From: Phascolarctobacterium_A sp902463975
GTDB taxonomy: Bacteria > Bacillota > Negativicutes > Acidaminococcales > Acidaminococcaceae
Length of the DNA: 64,000 nucleotides
Direction of reading: 5' to 3'
Assembly: GCF_902463975.1 (NCBI RefSeq)
Contig: NZ_CABQHJ010000011.1
Span: 1-64,000, forward strand
The notes beneath the pieces were generated by a model that saw nothing but the letters and a program-made list of their open reading frames with translations, searched no databases and was not told the origin of the DNA. Below, piece after piece: positions 17,791 to 27,435 of the stretch (position 1 is the stretch's first letter; each line of letters starts with the position of its first letter). Both the position numbers and the translations under genes were made by a program.

Positions 17791-18138
17791 TCAGGCTTGG
17801 TCAGCTTTTAAGGCTTCAACCTGCTCAATAGGCAGAGAAGTAAGCTCAGCAATATTTTCGAGAGAATAGCATCCCTTGGCTAACATGCGTTTAGCAGTAG
17901 CGAGTTTCTCTTTAGCTTCACCTTTGGCAATACCCACAGCTTCGCTCTCACGTCGTTCATCTAATAAACGTGCTTCCATAAGCATAAATTCTCGACTCAC
18001 TTTCGTATCGAGTTTCAGATAGCAGATTTCATCGTCAATCTGCTTGGTGAAATCAGTAGTTACAATGTGGTTGTTTACATAATCATAAAAGCTCTTGATG
18101 TCCTTAGAGATATCGCCATGCGTACCTTTGGTGTTCAA
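17791..18138 (-). pseudogene. C-terminal remnant of an Rpn/PD-(D/E)XK transposase-like nuclease
   Basis: About 115 codons. The text FYDYVNNH, then a Glu/Arg-rich stretch with GIAKGEAKEKLATAKRML and the end ENIAELTSLPIEQVEAL, is the C-terminal half of Rpn-family proteins (recombination-promoting nuclease, often annotated as putative transposase), which normally run to about 300 residues. The nuclease half is missing: upstream on the minus strand stops interrupt the frame within 30 bases, and no ribosome site precedes the only (TTG) start. Treated as a decayed gene. Confidence 0.75.
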
Positions 18139-18164
18139 AAAAGATTTAATGACGAGCTATATTG

Positions 18165-18692
18165 TTAAAAATAGTGTTTGTAGTATTGTTTAAAAGCACA
18201 GCTTGCAACAAATGCAATATTGGTGTTGTATTTGATTTTCTGAGAGTAAAGAGGAGTTCCGGTTCCTGCAAATTCACCATTGAACTTATAATATTTTACT
18301 GTTTCATCCGAATAACTCATGCCGCAATCTTTTTCCAATTCGGTCAAAAGCATATTATTTTGTTCAGAAAAAGATCTTTTAGAGTTTTCTTCTACTATTT
18401 TGTTTAGTAAAGATAAGGTACTGCGGTTATCGTCATAATTAAAAAAACGAGTGCTTTCAGCAATAGCAACCGTGTCATATAATACACTATAAACTTTTGC
18501 TTGTAATGTATAGTAAGGAGGACTGTTACGAAGTGATTTTATTGAATTGAGTTCAAGATAAATTGTTCCTGAAGGTGCTTCAATTATCTTTTCATATTGT
18601 TCAGGGTTGGATTGTAGTTCTTCCAATGAGATTGCCGAACATGATAATGGGATTAAGAACAGCATAAATAATATTGTTATCATTCGTTTCAT
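18165..18692 (-). CDS. Secreted hypothetical protein
   Basis: 175 residues. A clear signal peptide (Lys-Arg, then ITILFMLFLIPLSCSA) is followed by a soluble domain of unknown family with SLEELQSNPEQYEKI and a Tyr-rich middle. A Cys lies near the cleavage site but the lipobox is poor. Start behind AGGGGG. Ends 26 bases before the Rpn remnant. I recognise no function. Confidence 0.75.
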   Translation of the reverse strand: MKRMITILFMLFLIPLSCSAISLEELQSNPEQYEKIIEAPSGTIYLELNSIKSLRNSPPYYTLQAKVYSVLYDTVAIAESTRFFNYDDNRSTLSLLNKIVEENSKRSFSEQNNMLLTELEKDCGMSYSDETVKYYKFNGEFAGTGTPLYSQKIKYNTNIAFVASCAFKQYYKHYF

Positions 18693-18863
18693 TTTGAAAG
18701 CCCCCTTTGTTTTTTTTTATTACATTTCTAATTATATTATAGCATAGAAAAGAGTTAAAACAAACTGATTGGTGAGAACCCGGCTTGTTTTTATATGAAA
18801 AAAATTTTCTCGCAAAATCATCCGTTTGGCAACAAACTTTTCACAAAAAATATGTATCACTAT

Positions 18864-18892
18864 TTGTCAATAGCCCATATTTAGTGTATAAT
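18864..18892 (+). promoter_or_regulatory. Promoter of the RNase J gene
   Basis: TTGTCA at 18864-18869, 17-base spacer, TATAAT at 18887-18892. The start codon lies about 90 bases downstream. Confidence 0.75.
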
Positions 18893-18984
18893 AAAGTAGA
18901 GAGTATGTGTGCGGACACAGTATCAAATTCAATTTCTACATTTGTACGGAAGAATGTAAAATAAAAAATGGAGGTGTATTTTTT

Positions 18985-20649
18985 TTGGGTAAATTTCAAC
19001 ATAAGGTCCAGATTATCCCGCTGGGTGGTTTGGGCGAAATTGGTAAAAATATGACGGTATTCCGTTACGGGGACGACATGATCCTGATTGATGCAGGCCT
19101 GATGTTCCCTGAAGACGATATGCTCGGCATTGACTTGGTTATTCCCGATATTACATATTTGGTTGAGAATAAAGATAAAATTAAGGGTATCTTTCTGACA
19201 CATGGTCACGAGGACCATATCGGTGCGCTGCCCTATGTTATGAAACAAATTGATTGTCCCGTTTATGGTACCGCACTTACTCTGGGTATTTTACAAGGCC
19301 GCTTGAAGGAAAACGGTGTAGGCAACGAAAACCTGCACGTAGTAAAACCCGGTGACAAGATTAACGCCGGTGCCTTTAAGCTCGATTTCATCCGCGTAAA
19401 CCACAGCATTCCCGACGCTGTTGCTATCGCGATTACTACTCCTATCGGTGTTATTATCCACACCGGTGACTTCAAAATCGACCACACTCCTGTTGACGGA
19501 CAGGTTATGGAATTCAATAAATTTGCCGAATACGGCGACCGTGGCGTGCTCTGCCTGCTGGCAGACAGCACCAACGCCGAGCGCCCGGGCTTCACTCCCA
19601 GCGAAAAAATGGTTGGACAGACCTTTGACGAGGAGTTCCGCTATGCTAAGCACCGTATTATAGTAGCAACCTTCTCCTCTAACGTACATCGTATCCAACA
19701 GGTTATTGATACTGCTGTGAAGTACGACCGTAAGGTAGCAGTTATCGGCCGCAGCATGGTGAATGTTGTAAATATCGCTAAGGAGCTGGGTTATCTGAAG
19801 GTTCCCGAGGGCGTTTTGATTGATATTGATGAAACCCATAACTATACGCCGGAAAAGGTTGTTATTATCACCACTGGCAGTCAGGGCGAGCCGATGAGCG
19901 CGCTCACCCGTATGGCTATGAATGACCATAAAAAGGTTGATATTATGCCTGGCGATACAGTAATTATTTCTGCTACACCGATTCCGGGCAACGAAAAGCT
20001 CGTTTCCCGTACTATCGACCATCTGTACAAGCTGGGTGCGGACGTTATTTATGAAAAGAGCAACGGTGTCCACGTTTCCGGCCACGCCAGCCAGGAGGAA
20101 ATCAAGATGATGCACAATCTGGTGCGTCCGCGTTTCTTCATGCCTGTGCATGGTGAATACCGTCACTTGGTTAAGCATGCTAACCTGGCAAAATCCCTGG
20201 GCATGCCGGCGGACCACATTGTTATCGGTGAAAACGGCAGCGTTATCGAGCTGACCAAGAGCAGCATTACCATTAACGGCAAGGTGCCTGCAGGCAAGGT
20301 GCTGGTTGACGGCCTTGGTGTCGGCGACGTAGGCAATATAGTACTGCGCGACCGCCGTCAGCTCTCTCAGGACGGTATCATGATTGTTGTTGTAACCATT
20401 GACAAGGAATCCTGCCATGTGGTTTCTGGTCCGGATATCGTTTCACGCGGCTTTGTTTATGTACGCGAGGCCGAGGACCTGATGGATGAAGCACGCGATA
20501 AGGTACAGGCTGCCTTGGACCGCTGCGAGGAAAACAATGTTTCCGAATGGTCGGCAATCAAGTCCACCGTGCGTGATTCTCTGGGACGCTTCCTGTTTGA
20601 AAGAACCCGCCGCCGTCCGATGATTCTGCCGATTATCATGGAGATTTGA
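18985..20649 (+). CDS. rnj: Ribonuclease J
   Basis: 554 residues. Metallo-beta-lactamase/beta-CASP nuclease with 5'-3' exo- and endonuclease activity in mRNA decay and rRNA maturation. The zinc motif HGHEDH is at 73-78. The beta-CASP part and the C-terminal domain (MPVHGEYRHLVKHA) are complete. The start is a TTG at 18985, 8 bases after GGAGGTG; the 26 codons upstream of it are not preceded by a ribosome site. First gene of a long co-directional series. Confidence 0.93.
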   Translation: MGKFQHKVQIIPLGGLGEIGKNMTVFRYGDDMILIDAGLMFPEDDMLGIDLVIPDITYLVENKDKIKGIFLTHGHEDHIGALPYVMKQIDCPVYGTALTLGILQGRLKENGVGNENLHVVKPGDKINAGAFKLDFIRVNHSIPDAVAIAITTPIGVIIHTGDFKIDHTPVDGQVMEFNKFAEYGDRGVLCLLADSTNAERPGFTPSEKMVGQTFDEEFRYAKHRIIVATFSSNVHRIQQVIDTAVKYDRKVAVIGRSMVNVVNIAKELGYLKVPEGVLIDIDETHNYTPEKVVIITTGSQGEPMSALTRMAMNDHKKVDIMPGDTVIISATPIPGNEKLVSRTIDHLYKLGADVIYEKSNGVHVSGHASQEEIKMMHNLVRPRFFMPVHGEYRHLVKHANLAKSLGMPADHIVIGENGSVIELTKSSITINGKVPAGKVLVDGLGVGDVGNIVLRDRRQLSQDGIMIVVVTIDKESCHVVSGPDIVSRGFVYVREAEDLMDEARDKVQAALDRCEENNVSEWSAIKSTVRDSLGRFLFERTRRRPMILPIIMEI

Positions 20650-20750
20650 TAGTTTTCAGTGACTAGTGATTAGTTTTTGGTGAGCGGTTGTCAGCAGTCA
20701 GCTGGTAAAGGATGACTGCCGGCAGCTGCGATTTTAGGAGTTGTCTTATC

Positions 20751-23315
20751 TTGCGCAAGGAAAGAAGAAGGAAGCAACAGAATAGAAGCTACTCGCGCCC
20801 TGTCGGCGTTGTCTGCCTGCTTATTGGTCTGCTGTTTGCAGCCGCTCTTCTTATGACGGCTGAGGACGGCGTAATGCATTATGCTTATCTGGTGGAGCAG
20901 AATCTGCTGGGGAAGGGTGTCTTTTTGCTGCCTTTGGCTTTCTTTGCTGCGTCCTTTGCTTTGCTTAAAGGACAATTTGGTGTTTTTAACAAGAGAACAT
21001 TAATTTTTACTTTGGTGACGCTGTGCCTTACAGGCACAGCTCATCATGTTTTTGTGCCTGTTGGCTCTGAGCTGGAGCCTTCGCTGATAGCGGAGGGCGG
21101 CGGTCTTATAGGCGGCCTTTTGCTGAAGCTGCTGCGTTCCTTTGCCGGGGATGTAACGGTTTACGTCATTCTGGCTTTAGGATGGCTATGGCTGCTGGGC
21201 CTGGTGCTGCCGCTGCGCAAATGGTGGGAGCTGTGGCAGGATTACCTGACCTCTGACGAGATTACGCTGATGCGCCCCGATGACAAGGTGAGGGAGGAGC
21301 GCAAGCGCACGGAGCTTGCACCTAAGACTGTGTTCAAGCGCAAGAGTGCCGCACCTCAACAGCATCCCGCTCCTGCGGATAACGTTATCAGCAATTATAC
21401 CAGCCCCGAGTTTGACGCCTTCAACGAGGGCGTGCAGAAGAAAAGTGCTTTCAGAAGTATTTTGGGCTTTGCCAAAAACAAGAGCGTTTACGAAAAATCA
21501 CCTTTAAAAGAGGAAATAGAGCGTGACCCGGTGCAGCTGCCCGAATGGGAGCAGTCCAAGCCCGAGGTCATTGTAAGACCGATTATCAATTATGACGATG
21601 ATTACGAGCCGGACAGCCGCTTTCTGGATGATGCCGAACCGCCGGCTGCCGAACCCGAGCCGGAGCCGGAGCGTCCTGCTTCCGTAATCCGCAACACCTA
21701 TCGCGAGGAGCAGCCTGCAGCGTTTGCAGCGCCTGTTAAGGCAGAGCCGCAGCCTGAGCCTGAACCGGAGAAGCCGGCCGTAACGATTTTTGACAGCGCA
21801 GATAAAATTGCCGCAGCGGCGCCTGCTCAGCAGTCCGCAGCAGCATATGAGCCTGAAGCGCAGGTAGCGAGCAGCTATCAGCTGCCCCCGCTGGAGCTTC
21901 TGGATACGCCGAAGGCCAGCGACCCGTCCACCTATCAGAAGGACATCATGGACCAATGTGCGGTGCTGGAGCAGACCTTGGCAGACTTCAAGGTGCGCGC
22001 CAGAGTTGTTGCCGTAACGCGCGGACCGTCGGTTACCCGCTTTGAGCTGGAGCCTGCGGCAGGTGTCAAGGTAAGCTCGGTGGTGAACCTTGCGGATGAT
22101 ATTGCCCTGCGTCTGGCTGCGCCCGGTGTGCGTATCGAAGCGCCGATTCCCGGCAAATCCGCCATCGGCATCGAAGCACCGAATACGAAGAACGATCCTG
22201 TGTGCTTCCGTGAGGTTGTGGAGGCAGGCAGTGTGCGCAATGCGAAGGAGCATCTGTGTATCGGTCTGGGCAAGGATATCAGCGGTGATATTATTTCCGC
22301 CGACCTTGCGAAAATGCCCCACCTTTTGGTAGCAGGCTCCACAGGCTCCGGTAAATCGGTGTGCATCAATACGATTATCGCCGGTCTTTTGTACCGTGCT
22401 ACCCCGGACGAGGTTAAACTGATTCTTGTCGACCCCAAGGTCGTGGAATTATCTAATTACAACGGTATTCCGCATCTTTTGACACCAGTTGTTACCGAGC
22501 CGAAAAAGGCAGCCAGCGCGCTGCATTGGGCGGTAGCGGAAATGGAGCGCCGTTATAAGGCGTTTGCCGACAGCCGTGTGCGTGATATCAAAACCTATAA
22601 TGCACAGGCCGCAGAAAAGATGCCCTATATCGTAATTATCATCGACGAGTTATCCGACCTGATGATGGTAGCCAAGGTTGATGTGGAGGATGCCATCCTG
22701 CGCCTGGCACAGAAGGCCCGCGCTGCCGGTATCCATCTGATTCTGGCAACCCAGCGTCCGTCCGTAGATGTTATTACAGGCATCGTCAAGGCGAATATTC
22801 CTTCGCGTATTGCTTTCGCCGTATCCTCGCAGACAGATTCGCGCACCATTATTGATATGGGCGGTGCCGAAAAGCTGCTGGGCAAGGGCGATATGCTCTT
22901 TTACCCCATGGGCTACAACAAGCCCGTGCGTGTGCAGGGTGCCTTCGTCAGCGATGATGAGCTGAATAAAATAGTAGATTTCATTATAAAGCAGTCCATT
23001 CCTGTAAATTACAGCGAAGAAGTAACGGAGCAGGAGCTGGAATGTGATAATAAAGGCCATAATGCCGAAGATGCAGGCTCGAATGCGCCTGCGGAGGATG
23101 AGCTTTTTGAGGATGCCCTTAGTCTGGTGCTGGATATGGGCCAGGCATCAAGCTCCATGCTGCAGCGACGCTTCCGCATAGGCTATACGCGTGCGGCGCG
23201 TCTGGTAGATACCATGGAGGAGCTGGGCATTGTCGGTCAATCCGTAGGCAGCAAGCCACGAGAGGTTATAATGTCGCGTAAGGAAGCAGAGGAACGCTTC
23301 CTGCGCCGTGAATAA
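20751..23315 (+). CDS. ftsK: DNA translocase FtsK/SpoIIIE
   Basis: About 854 residues from a TTG at 20751, 10 bases after TAGGAG; an ATG at 20712 has no good site. Four N-terminal membrane segments are followed by a Pro/Glu-rich linker of about 200 residues and the motor domain, with Walker A GSTGSGKS near residue 530 and IIIDELSDL as Walker B. The C-terminal gamma winged helix (SSSMLQRRFRIGYTRAARL) reads KOPS-like sequences. Pumps chromosome ends at the division septum. Confidence 0.93.
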   Translation: MRKERRRKQQNRSYSRPVGVVCLLIGLLFAAALLMTAEDGVMHYAYLVEQNLLGKGVFLLPLAFFAASFALLKGQFGVFNKRTLIFTLVTLCLTGTAHHVFVPVGSELEPSLIAEGGGLIGGLLLKLLRSFAGDVTVYVILALGWLWLLGLVLPLRKWWELWQDYLTSDEITLMRPDDKVREERKRTELAPKTVFKRKSAAPQQHPAPADNVISNYTSPEFDAFNEGVQKKSAFRSILGFAKNKSVYEKSPLKEEIERDPVQLPEWEQSKPEVIVRPIINYDDDYEPDSRFLDDAEPPAAEPEPEPERPASVIRNTYREEQPAAFAAPVKAEPQPEPEPEKPAVTIFDSADKIAAAAPAQQSAAAYEPEAQVASSYQLPPLELLDTPKASDPSTYQKDIMDQCAVLEQTLADFKVRARVVAVTRGPSVTRFELEPAAGVKVSSVVNLADDIALRLAAPGVRIEAPIPGKSAIGIEAPNTKNDPVCFREVVEAGSVRNAKEHLCIGLGKDISGDIISADLAKMPHLLVAGSTGSGKSVCINTIIAGLLYRATPDEVKLILVDPKVVELSNYNGIPHLLTPVVTEPKKAASALHWAVAEMERRYKAFADSRVRDIKTYNAQAAEKMPYIVIIIDELSDLMMVAKVDVEDAILRLAQKARAAGIHLILATQRPSVDVITGIVKANIPSRIAFAVSSQTDSRTIIDMGGAEKLLGKGDMLFYPMGYNKPVRVQGAFVSDDELNKIVDFIIKQSIPVNYSEEVTEQELECDNKGHNAEDAGSNAPAEDELFEDALSLVLDMGQASSSMLQRRFRIGYTRAARLVDTMEELGIVGQSVGSKPREVIMSRKEAEERFLRRE

Positions 23316-23332
23316 GCGGAGGTGCAGGCGAA

Positions 23333-24331
23333 ATGGATGATAAGGAAAAGACTGTTGGCGCAATTTTAAAAGAAGCAAGACTGGCCAAGGGTATTTCCCT
23401 GGCTGATGCCGAAAAGGCTACCAGTATCCGCAGCCGTTATCTGCAGGCTGTAGAAAATGACGAATATGACAAGACTCCGGGCGAGGTTTTCCTGAAGGGA
23501 ATAATCCGCAACTACGGCAATTATCTGGGCTTGAACGGTCCGGAGCTTGTTAATGAATATAAAGCAAGTGCTGCCGGTATGGCGGCAGAGGCTGTACGCA
23601 GCCAAGGTATCCGTGAGGTGGAAAAGGTCCGTCTCAACATCCAGCTGAAGGATAAGCGTGATATCGGCAGCGGTACAGGCCGCTTTGAAATGCCGGGCTT
23701 GCCGAAGCTGCCGATGAAGCAGTGTTTAGCAGGCTTAGCAGCGGTAGCGGTGCTCACGGCAGGCTATTTTGCCATTCCCGCTACGATTAACTATTTTAAA
23801 AATATGCCTAAGGATGAGGCCAAGCAGACCGAGCAGGTTAAGCCTGAAGCTAAAGCACCCGCAGTGCTGGATAAGGTTACCGTTGACCTGGAGGCCGAGG
23901 GTGACTGCTGGCTGGAGGCAAGTGCCGACGGCAAGGAGCTTTTTGCCGGCATTCTGCATGCTAAGGAAAGCAAGCATTTCGAGGCTAAGGATAAGCTGAT
24001 TGTCAAATACGGCAATATCGGCGTTGTACGCATCAAGGTGAACGGCGAGGCTGTTGACCTGAAGGGCGAGCATGGCGTAGCCGTCAAGACCTATCTGCGC
24101 AACGCTCCCGCACAGCCTGCAGCCGCAGCTAAGGCAGAGGAGGCTGCACCGCAGCCCGAGCCGGAAACCAAGGCCGCACCTGCTGCCGCAGTAGAGGAAG
24201 CAGCACCGCAGCCGGCTGCAGCCGCACCTGCGCCGAAGGCAGAGGAACCGAAGCCGCAGGCTGAGGTTAAGCAGGCTGAGCCGCAGCAGCCACAGGCTGC
24301 CGGCGAAGCGAAGGCCGATAAGAAGAAATAA
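23333..24331 (+). CDS. RodZ-like helix-turn-helix membrane protein
   Basis: 332 residues. N-terminal HTH_25 domain (ILKEARLAKGISLADAEKAT; RSRYLQAVENDEY), a single membrane segment near residues 128-148, and a DUF4115 domain outside. The last 80 residues are an Ala/Pro/Glu/Lys-rich tail. RodZ-type proteins link MreB to the cell-wall elongation machinery. Starts 17 bases after ftsK. Confidence 0.88.
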   Translation: MDDKEKTVGAILKEARLAKGISLADAEKATSIRSRYLQAVENDEYDKTPGEVFLKGIIRNYGNYLGLNGPELVNEYKASAAGMAAEAVRSQGIREVEKVRLNIQLKDKRDIGSGTGRFEMPGLPKLPMKQCLAGLAAVAVLTAGYFAIPATINYFKNMPKDEAKQTEQVKPEAKAPAVLDKVTVDLEAEGDCWLEASADGKELFAGILHAKESKHFEAKDKLIVKYGNIGVVRIKVNGEAVDLKGEHGVAVKTYLRNAPAQPAAAAKAEEAAPQPEPETKAAPAAAVEEAAPQPAAAAPAPKAEEPKPQAEVKQAEPQQPQAAGEAKADKKK

Positions 24332-24352
24332 TAATTTGTTCAGGAGTTTTTA

Positions 24353-26302
24353 ATGAAACAGTTTTTACCGATTTCCGCTCAGGAAATAGCCGAGCGTGGC
24401 TGGGAGCAGATTGACTTTCTGTTTATCAGCGGCGATGCTTATGTAGACCACCCCTCCTTCGGTCCGGCAGTAATCTGCCGTGTGCTGGAGGCGCAGGGAT
24501 ACAAGGTAGCTATGCTGTGCCAGCCGCGTTGGGATAAAGCAGAATATCTGGCAGAGCTGGGCAAGCCGCGACTGGGCGTGCTTATTTCCGGCGGCAACCT
24601 TGACTCCATGCTGTGCCGTTATACGGCAGCCAAGAATGAGCGTTCTGTCGACAAGTATACCGCAGGCGGTGCGGTGGGACAGCGTCCCGACCATGCTACG
24701 GCCGTTTATGCGCAGCTCGTCAAAAAGCTGTGGCCCGATATGCCCGTAGTTATCGGCGGCATTGAAGCCAGCCTGCGCCGTTTTGTGCATTTCGACTACT
24801 GGGAAAACAAGCTGATGCCCTCTATTCTGGAGAGCAGCGGCGCGGACCTTTTGGTTTACGGCATGGGCGAAAAGCAGATTATGGAAATTGCCGATTATCT
24901 GGCAGGCGGTGCTTCTGCCGAGGATATGCATTATATCCGCGGTACGGCCTATATGTCCGACACTTTGCCTGATGAGGAATATGTGGAGCTTCCCGACTGG
25001 AAGGCTATCAATGGCGACCGCAAGGAATTTGCCAGAGCCTTCAAGCTGCAGAGCAAGGAGCAGGACCCGTTCTACGGCAAGCCGGTAGTCCAGAAGGGAC
25101 AGAAGAAATATATCGTACAGAATCCGAATATCTTTCCGCTGACGATGGAGGAGATGGATGCTATCTATGATTTGCCCTATATGCGTAACTGGCACCCGAG
25201 CTACGATGCCAAGGGCGGTGTGGCGGCGCTGGAGGAGGTTCAGTTCAGCTTAGTCAGCAGCAGAGGCTGCTTCGGCAGCTGTTCCTTCTGCGCTATTCAT
25301 GCGCATCAGGGACGTATTATTCAGGCGCGCAGCCATGAATCTATTCTGCGTGAAGCAAAGCTGCTGATACAGCTTCCCGGCTTCAAGGGTTATATCCATG
25401 ACGTCGGCGGCCCTACGGCCAACTTCCGCCATCCTTCCTGTGCCAAGCAGCTGAAATACGGCGTGTGCAAGGACAGGCAGTGTTTGTTCCCCAAGCCGTG
25501 CCCCAATATTGATGCCGACCACAGCGATTATATAGCACTGCTGCGCAAGCTGCGTGCGTTACCGGGTGTCAAGAAGGTGTTTATCCGCAGCGGTATCCGT
25601 TATGATTATCTGCTGGCGGATAAAAAACAGGAGTTTCTGGACGAGCTGTGCCGTTATCATATCAGCGGCCTGCTGAAGATTGCACCGGAGCATATCGCAC
25701 CGCAGGTTCTGGCGCGTATGGGCAAGCCCGGCAAGGAAGTTTATCTGAAGTTTATGCGCATGTTTACGCAAAAAAATAAAGAAATCGGCCTGCCGCAATA
25801 TCTGGTGCCGTACTTTATTTCCAGCCATCCGGGCTGCACGCTGAACAATGCTATTGAGCTGGCAGAGTTTTTGCGTGATATCAAGCACAATCCGGAGCAG
25901 GTGCAGGACTTTATTCCTACTCCCGGCAGTGCGGCGACGGCGATGTATTATTCCGGCATCGACCCGGAAAGCGGCGAAACCGTATTTGTTGCCCGCAATC
26001 CGCATGATAAGGCAATGCAGCGTGCGCTGATGCAGTACCGTGCTCCGCGTAACCGCAAGCTGGTGCTGGAGGCGCTGCAGAAGGCAGGACGTATGGACCT
26101 TGTGGGCAGCGGACCTAAATGCCTGCTGCATACGGAGCAGGAACAGCGAGGCGGAGCGCGTGGCGCGAAGCGTGATGCATCTCGCGGCCCGAAGCGTAAT
26201 GCAACGCGCAGTGCTGCAGGCAGTGGAGCGCGTAATGCAACGCGTAGTACCGGTTCAAGCAGTACCGGTGGAAGAAGGCGCGAGGATAAGCGCCGCAGAT
26301 AG
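24353..26302 (+). CDS. ygiQ: YgiQ-family radical SAM protein
   Basis: 649 residues. The radical SAM cluster cysteines are Cys306, Cys310 and Cys313 (CFGSCSFC). The N-terminal UPF0313 domain is typical. The last 60 residues are a basic, low-complexity tail with repeated NATRS-like units and a final run of Arg/Lys, probably a nucleic-acid-binding extension. The substrate of YgiQ proteins is not known. Starts 21 bases after the RodZ-like gene. Confidence 0.9.
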   Translation: MKQFLPISAQEIAERGWEQIDFLFISGDAYVDHPSFGPAVICRVLEAQGYKVAMLCQPRWDKAEYLAELGKPRLGVLISGGNLDSMLCRYTAAKNERSVDKYTAGGAVGQRPDHATAVYAQLVKKLWPDMPVVIGGIEASLRRFVHFDYWENKLMPSILESSGADLLVYGMGEKQIMEIADYLAGGASAEDMHYIRGTAYMSDTLPDEEYVELPDWKAINGDRKEFARAFKLQSKEQDPFYGKPVVQKGQKKYIVQNPNIFPLTMEEMDAIYDLPYMRNWHPSYDAKGGVAALEEVQFSLVSSRGCFGSCSFCAIHAHQGRIIQARSHESILREAKLLIQLPGFKGYIHDVGGPTANFRHPSCAKQLKYGVCKDRQCLFPKPCPNIDADHSDYIALLRKLRALPGVKKVFIRSGIRYDYLLADKKQEFLDELCRYHISGLLKIAPEHIAPQVLARMGKPGKEVYLKFMRMFTQKNKEIGLPQYLVPYFISSHPGCTLNNAIELAEFLRDIKHNPEQVQDFIPTPGSAATAMYYSGIDPESGETVFVARNPHDKAMQRALMQYRAPRNRKLVLEALQKAGRMDLVGSGPKCLLHTEQEQRGGARGAKRDASRGPKRNATRSAAGSGARNATRSTGSSSTGGRRREDKRRR

Positions 26303-26317
26303 TAACGGAGGGATAAA

Positions 26318-27307
26318 ATGATCCGTTGTATCTTTTTAGTGTTAATTCTGGCCGGAATGCTGACGGGAGGCTGTGGTGAGCAGCCTGCTCCTGTACAGAA
26401 CGCAGGGGCAAAAACCATTATCCTGTATTCCGAGCTTGATAATAAATTTACTGAAAATCTGGTGGATGCCTTTAACAAGGATAATAAGGCTAAGCTGCAG
26501 CTGAAGGCTGTTTACGAGCTGAAGCCCGGCGGGGAGCTGCCGGACGTTGTGCTGGCCGAGCAGCGCACGCTTGCCGGACTGAAGCGTCAGGGAAGGCTGA
26601 AGCCTGCGGCCTTTGCCGATGGCGACAGACTGCCGCAGAAGTTCCGTGACGCGGATTTAAGTTGGTACGGTGTTTTCTATGATCCGATAGTTTTTCTGGT
26701 CAACCAGCAGTACGCCCGTACTGTCGGCCAGGCCAATATCTGCAGCTGGCAGGATTTGGCAGGAAAAGAGCAGCTGCGCATTGCTCTGGAAAATTTATCC
26801 GACAGCAACAGCACGCAAAACTTTCTGGCAGGTCTGGCAGACCGCTTCGGCGAGGATGAATCGCTGGAGTATTTAGGCAATATCAACCGCTTTATCGGGC
26901 AATATTCCAAGTTTCCCTTTACACCTGTGCGCATGGCGGCGGTAGGTGATGCGGATGTGGCTATTACCAGACAAAGCTACGTTTTTAAATATCTGGAAAA
27001 TAAATTTCCCGCTTATGTTGTCTATCCCAAGGAAGGCACGCCGGTAAATCTTTTCTGCGTAGGCCTGTTTAAGAATACTGCAGATGATTTGCAGGGCCTG
27101 AAGGTTATGGAATGGCTTTTGACAAGCGAGCAGGTGCAGGCGATAGCGCAGGAAAATGCTACAGGCTATCTGTTCCTGTTCCCGCGCGGCTTTGATGCGG
27201 CTGCCGCCGATGCCGATAAAATCTGGCTTAACAGCAGCTATCTTGAGCCTGTTAAGCAGGATAGCCTGACAAATAAGTGGCTGAGTAAGGTTCGTTTCAG
27301 TAAATAG
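26318..27307 (+). CDS. Orphan extracellular solute-binding lipoprotein
   Basis: 329 residues. Signal peptide with a lipobox-like LTGGC (Cys19). The sequence fits type 2 periplasmic binding proteins of the iron/thiamine class (IILYSELDNKFTENLVDAF near the N-terminus; WYGVFYDPIVFLVN in the middle). No permease or ATPase gene is nearby. Starts 15 bases after ygiQ and is likely cotranscribed. The ligand is unknown. Confidence 0.75.
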   Translation: MIRCIFLVLILAGMLTGGCGEQPAPVQNAGAKTIILYSELDNKFTENLVDAFNKDNKAKLQLKAVYELKPGGELPDVVLAEQRTLAGLKRQGRLKPAAFADGDRLPQKFRDADLSWYGVFYDPIVFLVNQQYARTVGQANICSWQDLAGKEQLRIALENLSDSNSTQNFLAGLADRFGEDESLEYLGNINRFIGQYSKFPFTPVRMAAVGDADVAITRQSYVFKYLENKFPAYVVYPKEGTPVNLFCVGLFKNTADDLQGLKVMEWLLTSEQVQAIAQENATGYLFLFPRGFDAAAADADKIWLNSSYLEPVKQDSLTNKWLSKVRFSK

Positions 27308-27372
27308 TGGCTGGTGATTAGTGAACAGTGATTAGTCATTAGTCATCAGTGAATAGTGATTAGATTATAGTG
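27308..27372 (+). repeat. Degenerate AGTGATTAGT repeat tract
   Basis: The unit (A/C)AGTGATTAGT with one- or two-base variants recurs about six times in about 65 bases between the binding-protein gene and rimO. A shorter related tract follows the RNase J gene at 20659-20676. Confidence 0.7.
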
Positions 27373-27435
27373 ATTTATGCTCTTGCTTGCTGTCCTGACA
27401 GCTAGAGTGAGGGCAGCAGGTTTTGGAGGTAAAGA

